Origin: an uncultured Prevotellaceae bacterium
Lineage (GTDB): Bacteria; Bacteroidota; Bacteroidia; Bacteroidales; Bacteroidaceae
Direction: 5' to 3'
DNA length: 64,000 nt
Assembly: GCA_900316685.1 (NCBI GenBank)
Contig: ONDS01000010.1
Location: forward strand, 62,001-126,000
The notes under the pieces were generated by a model. It saw only the letters and a list, made by a program, of their open reading frames with translations. It made no database searches and was not told where the DNA came from. Of this stretch, positions 18,448-27,225 are shown in pieces (position 1 is the stretch's first letter; every line of letters begins with the position of its first letter). The translations under genes and the position numbers were made by a program.

Positions 18448-20520
18448 TTATTTGTTACGTATAGCATAACCTTCGTTGGAAAGAACGCCGTTACTCGACA
18501 TGATACGCTCCGAGGGGATGGGAAGCACGTAAGGTGCTACTCGTGTGCGAAGAGAAGTGAGGTCTTCGGTGCCGGTGTCAAGCCCACCCTCGGTAATGCC
18601 TATCCAGGAATAACGGATACGCTCGCTGAGAATACCTTTCTTGATGGTGTTGCCGTTCTCGTCGGTTCCATACTTGGTCTTTTTCTCGGGATCGGTGTCG
18701 CTCACCGACATCAGGGCCTCCAAGAAGTTCATGTACTTCAGACCGTCATACGTGGCACTGGCTTCCTTGATGTCTTCGTCGGCCAAACGCTCGGCGGTGC
18801 TGTATGGACTGGCGGTCTTGTCGTGATACTCAAGATAGTAGGCCTTGTCGAGGAACTTCACGGTACCCTGGCTGTAGTTGTAATAAATACGACCGGCATA
18901 ACCGCGGTCTTCCACCTGCTTGTTCTTGTCGTAGATGAACTCATTGCCTACGATCACCGTCTGGCTGAAGTTCATGGCTTGGTCGCGGATCCATTCAATA
19001 CAGTCTACCACCTTGTCGGCGTAGTTGTTCCAACGTACAAGGTCGAACTTGCGGATGTTTTCGCCGCCAAACTCCCACGCACGCTCCTGGATAAGGGCTT
19101 CCTTGAAACTGTCGTAACCCTGCGATACGGTGTTGATGTAACCATCTACCAAAGCAAAACGGAATTCACTTCCAGCATTGATGAAGGCACGGTCGCGAAC
19201 GCGCTTCAACATCTCCTTGGCCAAGGATGTAGGACCATGGTTGATCTCGTTGTCGGCCTCGGCCAAGAGAAGCAATACGTCAGCATAACGAAGCACTGGC
19301 CAGTTGATGCCGGTTCCCTTGCTCTCCACATTCGTCACACTCAAATCCATACGACACCACTTGGCGGGCTGGATGCCCAAAGCATCGCAGGCTCCTTGCT
19401 TATTGTCGTACAACCAACGGTAGTTCACACAAGTGACGGGAAGACGCTGGTCCAAAGAGTCAAACGAACAGGCATAATACGGGGTGAGGTTGGTATAAGT
19501 GGTGCCAGAACCCTTGGAACTGGAAACGACACTCAGACCATGACACCATCCAACATCTCCTCCGGAATTGGGAACAAAGCCCATCTCAAACAATACATCG
19601 CCGTTGGCGGGGTTGCAACCGTTGATCTCATTGTCGAAAATCTCCTTGAAGTTGGCATTCAACGCGCGGTCACGAAGGCTGATCAACTTCAGGGCATAAG
19701 CCTTGGCCACTTTGTAGTAGTCGTCGGCGCTTGAGGCGGTGGAGGCATTGCCGTTCTCGTCAACATAGTTCACGGTGTATTCCTCGCCGGTTTGCGAACA
19801 ACGTGCCATCGTACCGTCGGCCTGCATCGAATAACCGGCACGGAACATGGCCAACTTCACGATGAAACCAAGGGCGAACTCTCGGTTCATGCGCTCCACA
19901 GTGGTCTCGCTGCTCCATTGCATGTCTTCCTCCACATTGATAAGGTCCTGGATCAAATGGGTATAGATGATGTTCTTGTCTGTGCGGGGGTCGTTGTGCA
20001 TTTCCGACTTCGTCGACGGAGTTGTGGCAAAGGGTACGTCTGCCCAGAAATTGCACATCAGCCAATACCAATAGGCTCGCAGACAGAAGGCCTCACCACG
20101 CAAATTCTTCATCTCCCTGTCGCCGTTCAGGTATAACGCGGATTTCTCCACACCTTCTATACACTGGTTGGCAAAGTCAATGGCTTTCAATGAGTTGTCC
20201 CAACAGTTGCGGATGTCGCTGAACTGTGATGGGTTCAATGCCCAGATACCACGACGGGTGGCTTCCGACGTGTTGTCCTTAGTGAGGAACCCCACTTCAA
20301 CATCGGTGTTCTGCATCCAGTTCGTACTCATACGAGAGGTGTAGGTGTCTTCGCAGAAATACGAATACACATGGTCGAGCATCTTGCGCAAGTCGGTGGG
20401 GTTGGAGGTCAGATACTCCAAATTGTCGGTCGACAGCGATTCGGTGTCGAGCATATCTTCGCACGAACTTACACCGATGGTCAGGGCGAAGGCTGCAATA
20501 TAAATATATAGTTTTTTCAT
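18448..20520 (-). CDS. SusD/RagB-family outer-membrane lipoprotein
   Basis: 690 residues. The signal peptide ends in a lipobox with Cys20 (SSCED). The helical TPR-like SusD fold is supported by the N-terminal DNLEYLTSNPTDLRKMLD start, the R.EAFCLRAYWYW helix, and the C-terminal RVRDRAFI / ERAWEFGGENIRKFDLVRW signature near residues 430-505. SusD proteins are the lids of SusC transporters and bind the incoming oligosaccharide. It lies 13 bases downstream of the SusC-like gene. At 690 residues it is longer than the commonest SusD proteins (about 500-600), which is often seen in pectin loci. Confidence 0.96.
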   Translation of the reverse strand: MKKLYIYIAAFALTIGVSSCEDMLDTESLSTDNLEYLTSNPTDLRKMLDHVYSYFCEDTYTSRMSTNWMQNTDVEVGFLTKDNTSEATRRGIWALNPSQFSDIRNCWDNSLKAIDFANQCIEGVEKSALYLNGDREMKNLRGEAFCLRAYWYWLMCNFWADVPFATTPSTKSEMHNDPRTDKNIIYTHLIQDLINVEEDMQWSSETTVERMNREFALGFIVKLAMFRAGYSMQADGTMARCSQTGEEYTVNYVDENGNASTASSADDYYKVAKAYALKLISLRDRALNANFKEIFDNEINGCNPANGDVLFEMGFVPNSGGDVGWCHGLSVVSSSKGSGTTYTNLTPYYACSFDSLDQRLPVTCVNYRWLYDNKQGACDALGIQPAKWCRMDLSVTNVESKGTGINWPVLRYADVLLLLAEADNEINHGPTSLAKEMLKRVRDRAFINAGSEFRFALVDGYINTVSQGYDSFKEALIQERAWEFGGENIRKFDLVRWNNYADKVVDCIEWIRDQAMNFSQTVIVGNEFIYDKNKQVEDRGYAGRIYYNYSQGTVKFLDKAYYLEYHDKTASPYSTAERLADEDIKEASATYDGLKYMNFLEALMSVSDTDPEKKTKYGTDENGNTIKKGILSERIRYSWIGITEGGLDTGTEDLTSLRTRVAPYVLPIPSERIMSSNGVLSNEGYAIRNK

Positions 20521-20533
20521 GTCTTTTTCTTAC

Positions 20534-23500
20534 TTAAAATGTGATGTTGGCACCTACTGTCCAGGAGAACGACTTCGGATAGGCCGAGAAATCGGCACCG
20601 GGAGTCAAACCGCTGGTCTTGCTGTTACGGATGGCGGAGTTCACCTCGGGGTCGTAACCGCTGTAACTGGTCAGACAGAACACGTTGTTCAGCGTGCAGT
20701 AGAGACGGAATTGCTGGCATGCGAACTTGCTGATCCATTCCTGGGGAAGAGAGAATCCCAAGGTCAGGTTCTGCAAACGAAGGAACGAACCATCCTCGAT
20801 GAAGGCACTTGAGGGCACGGGGTTGTTGCCCGACATGGTCGTCGCGGCCCAACGGGTGGCGTTGGCGTTCATACTCTTCAACGTGTTGTAGTCGGTGATG
20901 ATCTCGCCGGTCTGCTGGTCCATATATGTCCAGGCCTCACCGCCAAGGGTCACCGGGGTCATTTCCTGACGAAGGGCGGCCCACTCATTGCGGTAGTACT
21001 GCGAACTGACCATACGGTCCATATTGTAAACATCGTTGCCTACCACGAAGTTGAAGTTGGCACTCAGGTCAAACCACTTATACGTGGCGTTCAGACCGAA
21101 ACCACCGGTGAACTTGGGCTGGGTCTTGCCGATGATCGTACGGTCGTTGTCAGCGTCAATCTTGCCGTCGCGGTTGCGGTCTTTCACCTTCATGGCACCA
21201 GGACGCAATCCGGCACGCGAACCAGTGGTGATATAAGAGCAGTCTACCACGCCGTCCTTCAGGATATAATTGCCGGAGGAATCGAACTGGAACTGGGTCT
21301 GACCGTTGTCATCCACGTAGGTCACGAAATCATCCACTCCGTATACTCCGTCGTATTCCAACCCCCAAACCAAACCAAGGGGCTCGCCTACAATTACGCG
21401 GTAATCGTCAGCGCCACGCATGTCGGTGGAGAAAGCACCGGAATTGTACGACATCTCGGTCACACCGTCACTCAATTTCTCTACTTTGTTCTGGTTGAAA
21501 CCGATGTTGAAGTTCATGTTCAAGGAGTAGTCCTTGTGCTGCAAGATCACGCCGTTCAGGGTCAACTCGATACCTTTGTTCGAGGTCTCACCGATATTAC
21601 GCTGCATCGAGGTATAACCGATACTCGTGATGGGCACTTCCACCAACAGGTCTTTCACCGTGTTCCAGTAGAAGTCTAAACTACCCGTCAGACGCTCATG
21701 GAAGAAACCGAAGTCCAAACCAAGGTTACGGGTGATGGTGGTCTCCCACTTCAGGTCGGGATTGGCCAACTGCACGTTGTTCAATGTATAGTGGGGGTTC
21801 TGTTGATTGCCGGCACCATAATACTTGCTGCTCGAGTATGCCTTGTAGGTGGTCACAAACATGGCACTGCCAATGCGGTTGTTACCGGCGGTACCGTAAG
21901 AGAGACGCAACTTCAAGTTGCTCAGCCAATCACGGGTGCTCTCCATCCAAGGCTCCTCGGCGATACGCCAACCAAAAGCGGCGGCGGGGAAGAAACCCCA
22001 ACGGTTACCGCGCGTAAACTTCGACGAACCGTCCTCACGGAGGGTCACGGTCAGAAGGTAACGGTCCATAAGACTGTAAATCACACGACCGAAGAAGGAA
22101 ATGGTGCGGTCTTCCTGACCGGAGGTCGACGAGATGGTCTGCGCACCGGTGCTGTGGGAGTTGTTCTGCATCGAAGCAAACATCTTCTCAGGGGTGATCT
22201 CCGTCTGGAAGTACTTGCCGATCATGCCCATCTGCTCGTAGTTGCTCGCCACGTATTCCTGACCCAACATTACGTTGAAGTCGTGGATGTCGTTGAACTT
22301 CTGCTTCCAGGTCAAAGTGTGGGTGCCACGAAGTTTCCAAGTGTCGCGCTTCGTCCATTCACCCATGGGCTGACGACCACCATCCTGGACGGCCTTGTTC
22401 GAACGAGGACCGTAGAAGTCTTTCTGCTGGTTGAACAAATACTCATAGCCACCCTCGGCACGGTAGGTGAAGTTCTTCGTGATCTTCCACGTCAAACCGA
22501 CGTTCAGGTTGTAACGGCGGTCGTTCTTCCTGCGCCAATAGTCGTTCACACGGTCTTTTAAGGTACGGGTACTATTAACATACTCCTCATAATCCTCTTC
22601 AGTCATCGTGCTCGGGTTTACGTCGATCTGGTCGTACAAACCAAACACGGGACCGGTCATGATGGCATCGTAACTGCGGATCTTGTAACTGCCACCGCCG
22701 GTGCCCACACCCTTCGTCTCGGTGTCGGCCAAACGGAAACCAAAGTCAAGGTCGAGGTTCTTGAACAACTCATGTTTCAACTTCGCCGACAGGTTGTAAC
22801 GCCGATAGCCGTTGCCTTCCATCAGACTGTTGTCATTGGCGTAACTGCCACTCAAGGTGAACTTGGTCTTCTCTGTACCTCCCGTCACACTCACATTGTG
22901 ACTCATGGAAATCTCATGGTTGCCGAACATCTCATCCTGCCAGTCATGACCAGCCTGGTATTCGTAGAGATCCAGGTCGCCGAAAGCGCCGTAACGCTTC
23001 TCAAACGAACTGATACCGGCACTGCCCTGCAAGGCGGATTTCTCATACAGCGTCTTTACATACTGATAGGGGGTCATCGTGTCGAGGGTCTTGCGGATGG
23101 TCTTTCCCTGGATGTACATGTTGTAACTCACTTGGGTCTTGCCTTCCTTGCCGCTCTTCGTGGTGATCAAGATCACACCGTTGGCACCCTGACTACCGTA
23201 GATGGCGGTCGAGGCGGCGTCCTTCAACACGGTGATGTCCTCAATGTCCGACGAGGAGATGTCGCTGATGCTTGATACGGGGAACCCGTCGACAATGTAC
23301 AAAGGACTGTTGTCGCCGGTGATCGAACCGCCACCACGTACCTTGATGATCATCTCGGCATCGGGACTACCGTCGGTGGTGGTAATTTGGACACCGGCCA
23401 ACTTACCGGTCAATGCCTCCGCCACATTCGTCACAGGCACCTTGGCCAAGTCTTGACCCTTCACCGTGCTCACAGCACCCGTCAGGTCCTTCTTGCGAAC

Positions 23501-23839
23501 CGTACCGTAACCAATCACCACCACATCGTTCAACGTGGTCGACTCGTCTTCCAAAACGATGTTTACGGTTGACTTACCGGCAATGTTCACATTCTGCGTC
23601 TTCATACCGATGTACGACACGGTGATCTCATTGCCTTTCACATTGCTCAAGGTAAAATTACCGTCCAAGTCGGTGATAGTGCCATTGCTGGTGCCTGTCT
23701 CCAAAATGGTGGCTCCAATGATTGGCTCGCCGCTCGAATCGGTCACATTACCTGTGATGTTCTGCGCTGACATGCCTCCCGCCACAAGGGCGAAGATGAA
23801 CATGAGCGCCATCCGAAAGATTTTAAAATTACCAGACAT
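20534..23839 (-). CDS. SusC/RagA-family TonB-dependent transporter
   Basis: 1101 residues. A signal peptide is followed by the carboxypeptidase-regulatory-like domain (about 28-105; GNVTDSSGEPIIGATI), the SusC linker (VVIGYGTVRKKDLTGAVSTV), the plug domain (VPVTNVAEALTGKLAGVQ; VRGGGSITGDNSPLYIVDGFPV) and a 22-strand beta-barrel ending in an aromatic residue, as required for outer-membrane insertion. It imports oligosaccharides using TonB energy. First gene of the pectin operon, with a leader of about 180 bases after a TATATTTG -7 box at 24023-24030. The substrate is inferred from neighbours: pectin or rhamnogalacturonan oligosaccharides. Confidence 0.97.
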   Translation of the reverse strand: MSGNFKIFRMALMFIFALVAGGMSAQNITGNVTDSSGEPIIGATILETGTSNGTITDLDGNFTLSNVKGNEITVSYIGMKTQNVNIAGKSTVNIVLEDESTTLNDVVVIGYGTVRKKDLTGAVSTVKGQDLAKVPVTNVAEALTGKLAGVQITTTDGSPDAEMIIKVRGGGSITGDNSPLYIVDGFPVSSISDISSSDIEDITVLKDAASTAIYGSQGANGVILITTKSGKEGKTQVSYNMYIQGKTIRKTLDTMTPYQYVKTLYEKSALQGSAGISSFEKRYGAFGDLDLYEYQAGHDWQDEMFGNHEISMSHNVSVTGGTEKTKFTLSGSYANDNSLMEGNGYRRYNLSAKLKHELFKNLDLDFGFRLADTETKGVGTGGGSYKIRSYDAIMTGPVFGLYDQIDVNPSTMTEEDYEEYVNSTRTLKDRVNDYWRRKNDRRYNLNVGLTWKITKNFTYRAEGGYEYLFNQQKDFYGPRSNKAVQDGGRQPMGEWTKRDTWKLRGTHTLTWKQKFNDIHDFNVMLGQEYVASNYEQMGMIGKYFQTEITPEKMFASMQNNSHSTGAQTISSTSGQEDRTISFFGRVIYSLMDRYLLTVTLREDGSSKFTRGNRWGFFPAAAFGWRIAEEPWMESTRDWLSNLKLRLSYGTAGNNRIGSAMFVTTYKAYSSSKYYGAGNQQNPHYTLNNVQLANPDLKWETTITRNLGLDFGFFHERLTGSLDFYWNTVKDLLVEVPITSIGYTSMQRNIGETSNKGIELTLNGVILQHKDYSLNMNFNIGFNQNKVEKLSDGVTEMSYNSGAFSTDMRGADDYRVIVGEPLGLVWGLEYDGVYGVDDFVTYVDDNGQTQFQFDSSGNYILKDGVVDCSYITTGSRAGLRPGAMKVKDRNRDGKIDADNDRTIIGKTQPKFTGGFGLNATYKWFDLSANFNFVVGNDVYNMDRMVSSQYYRNEWAALRQEMTPVTLGGEAWTYMDQQTGEIITDYNTLKSMNANATRWAATTMSGNNPVPSSAFIEDGSFLRLQNLTLGFSLPQEWISKFACQQFRLYCTLNNVFCLTSYSGYDPEVNSAIRNSKTSGLTPGADFSAYPKSFSWTVGANITF

Positions 23840-24102
23840 AAAATTTATTTTAGATTTAGTTAAAATTGTTTCTTAGGTTGTTCAACCGCTTGAAATTCAC
23901 AATGTTATGCGACTTCGTTTAAGTAGTTTGTTACCCTCGCGGGCTTGTTCGCTCTATTCCTTATATGCTGAAGCAAACCTCACCTTATTTATAAGGGGGT
24001 ACTTCGCACATGTTTTATTTTGCAAATATAAGCATTATTTTTCAATAATAAAGGATTTTTTCATTAAAAGTTGTTGAACAACGTAATTTTAACAAATTCA
24101 CC
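23840..24102 (-). promoter_or_regulatory. Leader and promoter region of the SusC operon
   Basis: A TATATTTG -7 box on the minus strand at 24023-24030 has no good TTTG partner. The leader between it and the SusC start includes a small hairpin (CCCCTTATAAATAAGGTGAG region, about 23975-24000). No regulator gene for the locus is present in the window. Confidence 0.45.
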
Positions 24103-24275
24103 CCCCCCCTTGCTCCGTGCTCCATGCCCCTTGCTCCATGCCCCTTGCTCCATGCCCCTTGCTCCTCGCTCCCTGCTCCCTGCTCCCTGCTCCCTGCCCC
24201 TTGCTCCCTGTCCCTTGACCCTTGCTCCCTGCTCCCAGCTCCTTGCTCCTTGCCCCTTGCTCCTTCTCAACTCAA
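24103..24275. repeat. Heptanucleotide tandem repeat (tgctccc / tgcccct)
   Basis: About 22 near-perfect 7-base units (tgctccc, tgcccct, tgctcca) run head to tail between the divergent SusC operon and the plus-strand secreted protein. Open frames appear on both strands because the unit length shifts frame cyclically, but they have only repeat composition and are not genes. Confidence 0.85.
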
Positions 24276-24313
24276 ACGTTTACGTAATTTCAAAATGTTT
24301 TTATTGGATTTTT

Positions 24314-24344
24314 TTTGATTTTTTCGCCTTTTTCCTTATCTTTG
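24314..24344 (+). promoter_or_regulatory. Consensus promoter of the secreted protein at 24393
   Basis: TTTG (24314-24317), 19 bases, then TATCTTTG (24337-24344); a full match to the Bacteroidetes consensus, 49 bases before the start codon. Confidence 0.8.
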
Positions 24345-24392
24345 CATGGAATTAATCTTTTTTCAAGTCTAACAATTAAAGCGTTTTAATCT

Positions 24393-25793
24393 ATGAAGAA
24401 AATTTTTACTCTTTTTGCGGCCGCATTATGTGTGGCCGGAGTACAAGCACAGGAGGAGATCGTTATGTTCCCTACTACTACGGTCAATGCCACCGATGGC
24501 TTTACACCTACCGAATATGTAGATGATGGGTATACCACTTCTACTGCCAACACCACGCTCACCCTTGGTGTGGACGGAGGAGCCAACGGTTATTATGATG
24601 TGAAGGCACAGAGCGTTAACCTCGCTCTTGCTGCGTTCGCACAGGAGGTGGAACTGGAAGGGGAGATGAAGCAACGCGTTGTCTATGTCTCCGGTAAGAA
24701 CAATCCTAAGGATGGTGACCCAGGTTCAAACGCGGGGAGTGGCTACAACCACTATGGCAGTTTTCATAATATTCCCCGCACGGGAACATTTTATGTGATC
24801 GAACCTGCTGTCAACGGCACCATCTCAGCGGGTGTCGTGATTAATGCTGATAAGACCTTCTATGTGCTTGACATCACCGAAACGGATACTGTCGAAGTGT
24901 CCTACGTGATTAAAGACGAGCGTAATGCTATTGATGGAGAGGGTAATCCTATCCTGGATGAGAACGATAAGAATGTGAAGGAACTGTATGAGGTACAGCC
25001 CTATCCTGCTGAGTACTTCGACCTGGCGGCTAAAGACAAGACCGCATGGAGGACTGCACATCCGGGTGCGTGGATGACGATCGACCCCGAAGGGAAAGGT
25101 GGCATCCAGGTGGGTCTCAAGGTCAATGGTACTGTGGAGTTCGAGGCACAGGCCGGTCATAAGTATTACTTATTTACCACAGGCTCAAAACTGGGCTTCT
25201 TCGGATATGTCTTCACTCCCTCCGGCGATACTCCTGAACCCGCCAGTTCCGTGATCTGGGAGAATCCCGATCCCGAAAGTGGACTTATCTCATGGGCTGG
25301 TACATACCGCTTCGGCCTTGAAGGTCATGACGGCGCCAACGAGTGCATCGCCACCTTCCCGCAGGAAACATGGGACAAACTCAAGACCCAACCGTTCTAT
25401 ATGCAGTTCAAAGGCGACAACTATCAGATCCGCGTAACCAATGGATGGTGGACTGTACAGTGGTTGGGCACTGATGAGGATATCGCATATTGGGGCACTC
25501 ACAGCGATCTGATTACCGACAATGGCGATGGTACTTACAACCTCAAGGTGGATTTCAGCATCGAGCCCATCGACCCGATTGTGGAGACTTTAGACGAGAA
25601 ACATCTCCTCTTCACCGGTAGCGGCTATACTCCGCTGAAGTTGTTCTTCGCCCCCGCAGAACCTACCGGCATCGATGCAGTGAAGACCACTCAGAATGAG
25701 AATGCTCCTATCTACAACCTCGCCGGACAGCGTGTCAGCGCTTCCTACAAGGGCGTGGTCATCCAGAACGGTCGCAAGTTCATCAATAAGTAA
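24393..25793 (+). CDS. Secreted protein of unknown function with C-terminal sorting-like cassette
   Basis: 466 residues. A signal peptide (about 1-19, ending AQA/Q) is followed by a beta-rich region without a recognised domain and by a second segment (about 285-410) that contains aromatic and Gly-rich strands (FYMQFKGDNYQIRVTNGWW). The last 30 residues (IYNLAGQRV..YKGVVIQNGRKF) match the end of the 1042-residue protein at 27226 almost word for word, which points to a shared export or anchoring signal. It stands alone between two minus-strand pectin genes with its own consensus promoter and terminator. Ligand or enzyme activity is not predictable from the sequence. Confidence 0.8.
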   Translation: MKKIFTLFAAALCVAGVQAQEEIVMFPTTTVNATDGFTPTEYVDDGYTTSTANTTLTLGVDGGANGYYDVKAQSVNLALAAFAQEVELEGEMKQRVVYVSGKNNPKDGDPGSNAGSGYNHYGSFHNIPRTGTFYVIEPAVNGTISAGVVINADKTFYVLDITETDTVEVSYVIKDERNAIDGEGNPILDENDKNVKELYEVQPYPAEYFDLAAKDKTAWRTAHPGAWMTIDPEGKGGIQVGLKVNGTVEFEAQAGHKYYLFTTGSKLGFFGYVFTPSGDTPEPASSVIWENPDPESGLISWAGTYRFGLEGHDGANECIATFPQETWDKLKTQPFYMQFKGDNYQIRVTNGWWTVQWLGTDEDIAYWGTHSDLITDNGDGTYNLKVDFSIEPIDPIVETLDEKHLLFTGSGYTPLKLFFAPAEPTGIDAVKTTQNENAPIYNLAGQRVSASYKGVVIQNGRKFINK

Positions 25794-25796
25794 TTA

Positions 25797-25905
25797 TTTT
25801 CCAAGCGAATTTTTATTCCAAGAGGATTATTTATTCCCAAGCGAATTATTTATTCCCAAGTGAATTTTTTATTCCAAGAGGATTATTTATTCGCAATTGA
25901 GTAAT
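25797..25905. repeat. Tandem repeat (ttattcccaagcgaatta-type units)
   Basis: Five to six degenerate units of about 18-20 bases, alternating 'ccaagcgaatt' and 'ccaagaggatt' versions, lie immediately after the stop codon and before the terminator. Confidence 0.75.
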
Positions 25906-25924
25906 TATTTATAATCCTAATATC

Positions 25925-25958
25925 AGCGTGCTCCATCAAAAGAGCACGCTTTTTTTTT
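25925..25958 (+). terminator. Rho-independent terminator of the secreted protein gene
   Basis: AGCGTGCTC (25925-25933) pairs with GAGCACGCT (25942-25950), followed by nine T. Confidence 0.9.
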
Positions 25959-25959
25959 C

Positions 25960-26125
25960 CTTCCTTTTCCAAAGCAAGCTATCTTTTTCCCCTCCTTTTC
26001 CAAAGGAGGGGCGGGGGTGGTTTGTCAAACGATGTCCTAACCTCTTTCCTATCTCCCTCCCTTTGGGAGGGGCAGGGGTGGGTGATTCCTTCGGGAGGGG
26101 TAGGGGTGGTTTGTAAGATAATGTC
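25960..26125. repeat. Family A repeat cluster, with flanking hairpins
   Basis: A partial unit, the complete cccctcc..ggagggg hairpin, the ccctccctttgggaggg module and a truncated last unit. Beyond it, at 26164-26187, GGGGCAAGCC / GGCTTGCCCC forms a separate 10-bp hairpin downstream of the PepSY-like gene on the minus strand. Confidence 0.85.
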
Positions 26126-26257
26126 CCCACCACTTCAACGTTCAACGTTCAATGTAATAGATCGGGGCAAGCCCAATGGCTTGCCCCGGAGTTCCAGCGG
26201 TTAGACCGTCCGCTGAATGTTTTGGCCTTTAATATATGGTTGTATGTTGGTTTTTTC

Positions 26258-26704
26258 TTAGTCGTCGTAGCCGATGATGGCACCCGCGTGGTTGAACTTC
26301 ATCTCCATGCCGTTGGACAGTTCCACATCGTAGCCGTAACGCTCCTTGTCGATCTTTGTCACTGTGGCACCGGCGCAGGTGGAGTTCACATACTGCTGGA
26401 TGGCGGCGGGAACGAGGGCGGCGGGCACGGTGACGAAGTCATGGCCATCAACCTTGTCCCAGTTGCCTTGACTGTCGAAGTCTACCTGGGTGCCGTCGTT
26501 GAGGTTCACCTCGTATTTCACCTTCATGAATTCGGTGTCTTTCTCTGCGTAGACGATGGTCTTGCCGGGGAAGTGCTGCTGGAGGAAGCTCTGGGCGGCT
26601 GCGGGCAGCTGTGCCGGTGGGATGGGATAGTCATGTGCACTGCAAACGGTGGCGGACACGAAAAGGCAAACAAGTGCTGCGAAGAAAAATTTTACGGTTT
26701 TCAT
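26258..26704 (-). CDS. Periplasmic PepSY-like domain protein
   Basis: 148 residues from the ATG at 26704, the start that gives a clean signal peptide (MKTVKFFFAALVCLFVSATV.CSA); a longer open frame upstream has no signal sequence. The mature part contains two PepSY-like repeats: each has the pattern P..I..Y....PG..V......KYEVNLNDG..VDFD..G with WDKVDGHD between them. Such proteins are common and abundant small periplasmic proteins in Bacteroidetes, possibly inhibitors or binding proteins; the function is not settled. A TACCTTTG -7 box on the minus strand at 26788-26795 supports the shorter start. It is a single-gene unit. Confidence 0.85.
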   Translation of the reverse strand: MKTVKFFFAALVCLFVSATVCSAHDYPIPPAQLPAAAQSFLQQHFPGKTIVYAEKDTEFMKVKYEVNLNDGTQVDFDSQGNWDKVDGHDFVTVPAALVPAAIQQYVNSTCAGATVTKIDKERYGYDVELSNGMEMKFNHAGAIIGYDD

Positions 26705-27170
26705 AATTGTAATGTTTTTGTTGTTTAATTGTTTTTTGTTGTTATTCTCTGTTTCTTTGTCGGCGAGGTTTTTCCCTTTCGACATTGCAAAGGTAATACG
26801 TCGAAAGGCCCAAGTCAAGAAAATAATCGAATTATTACTGAAAAGCATGCGACACCGCCTCATATTTGTGACAAATGCCGCCAACAGCCCTTTTTTTCTG
26901 TCGCATCAGCACCGAAAAATTCTTCACTAACAAAGAATCTCACGAATTATTCCTTTCCGAACACGAATAGCACCAATCGACACGAATTCCTTTCTATTAT
27001 TCTGATTATTCACATTTCTTTCTTAACTACAAATTTCACGAATTCCACGAATTTTTGAACAGCGGACTATTCTTACCCCTCCTTTTTAAAAGGAGGGGTA
27101 GGGGTGGTTTATAAAACAATGTCCTAACCGCTTTACCTTCTCCCTCCCTTCGGGAGTGCTGGGGTGGGTA
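26705..27170. repeat. Intergenic stretch with word repeats and a family A cluster
   Basis: The promoter of the PepSY-like gene lies at 26788-26795. From about 26940 to 27060 words such as cacgaattcc, cacgaatt and ttcttaacta recur. From 27073 to 27170 there is a family A cluster (complete hairpin module plus ccctcccttcgggagtg module). No gene is seen. Confidence 0.7.
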
Positions 27171-27171
27171 T

Positions 27172-27203
27172 AAAAAAGCGTGCCCCATGAATAATGGGGC
27201 ACG
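27172..27203 (-). terminator. Rho-independent terminator of the 1042-residue protein gene
   Basis: GCGTGCCCCAT / ATGGGGCACGC, an 11-bp stem with a 4-base loop, followed by six T on the minus strand. Confidence 0.9.
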
Positions 27204-27225
27204 CTCAAATATAAAACCTTAAGCC

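Noticed and set aside
24064-24355. Open frames in the heptamer array
   Set aside because: Frames arise from the 7-bp repeat and have only repeat composition.
26705-26884. N-terminal extension of the PepSY-like protein
   Set aside because: The -7 box at 26788-26795 and signal peptide starting at 26704 support the shorter gene.
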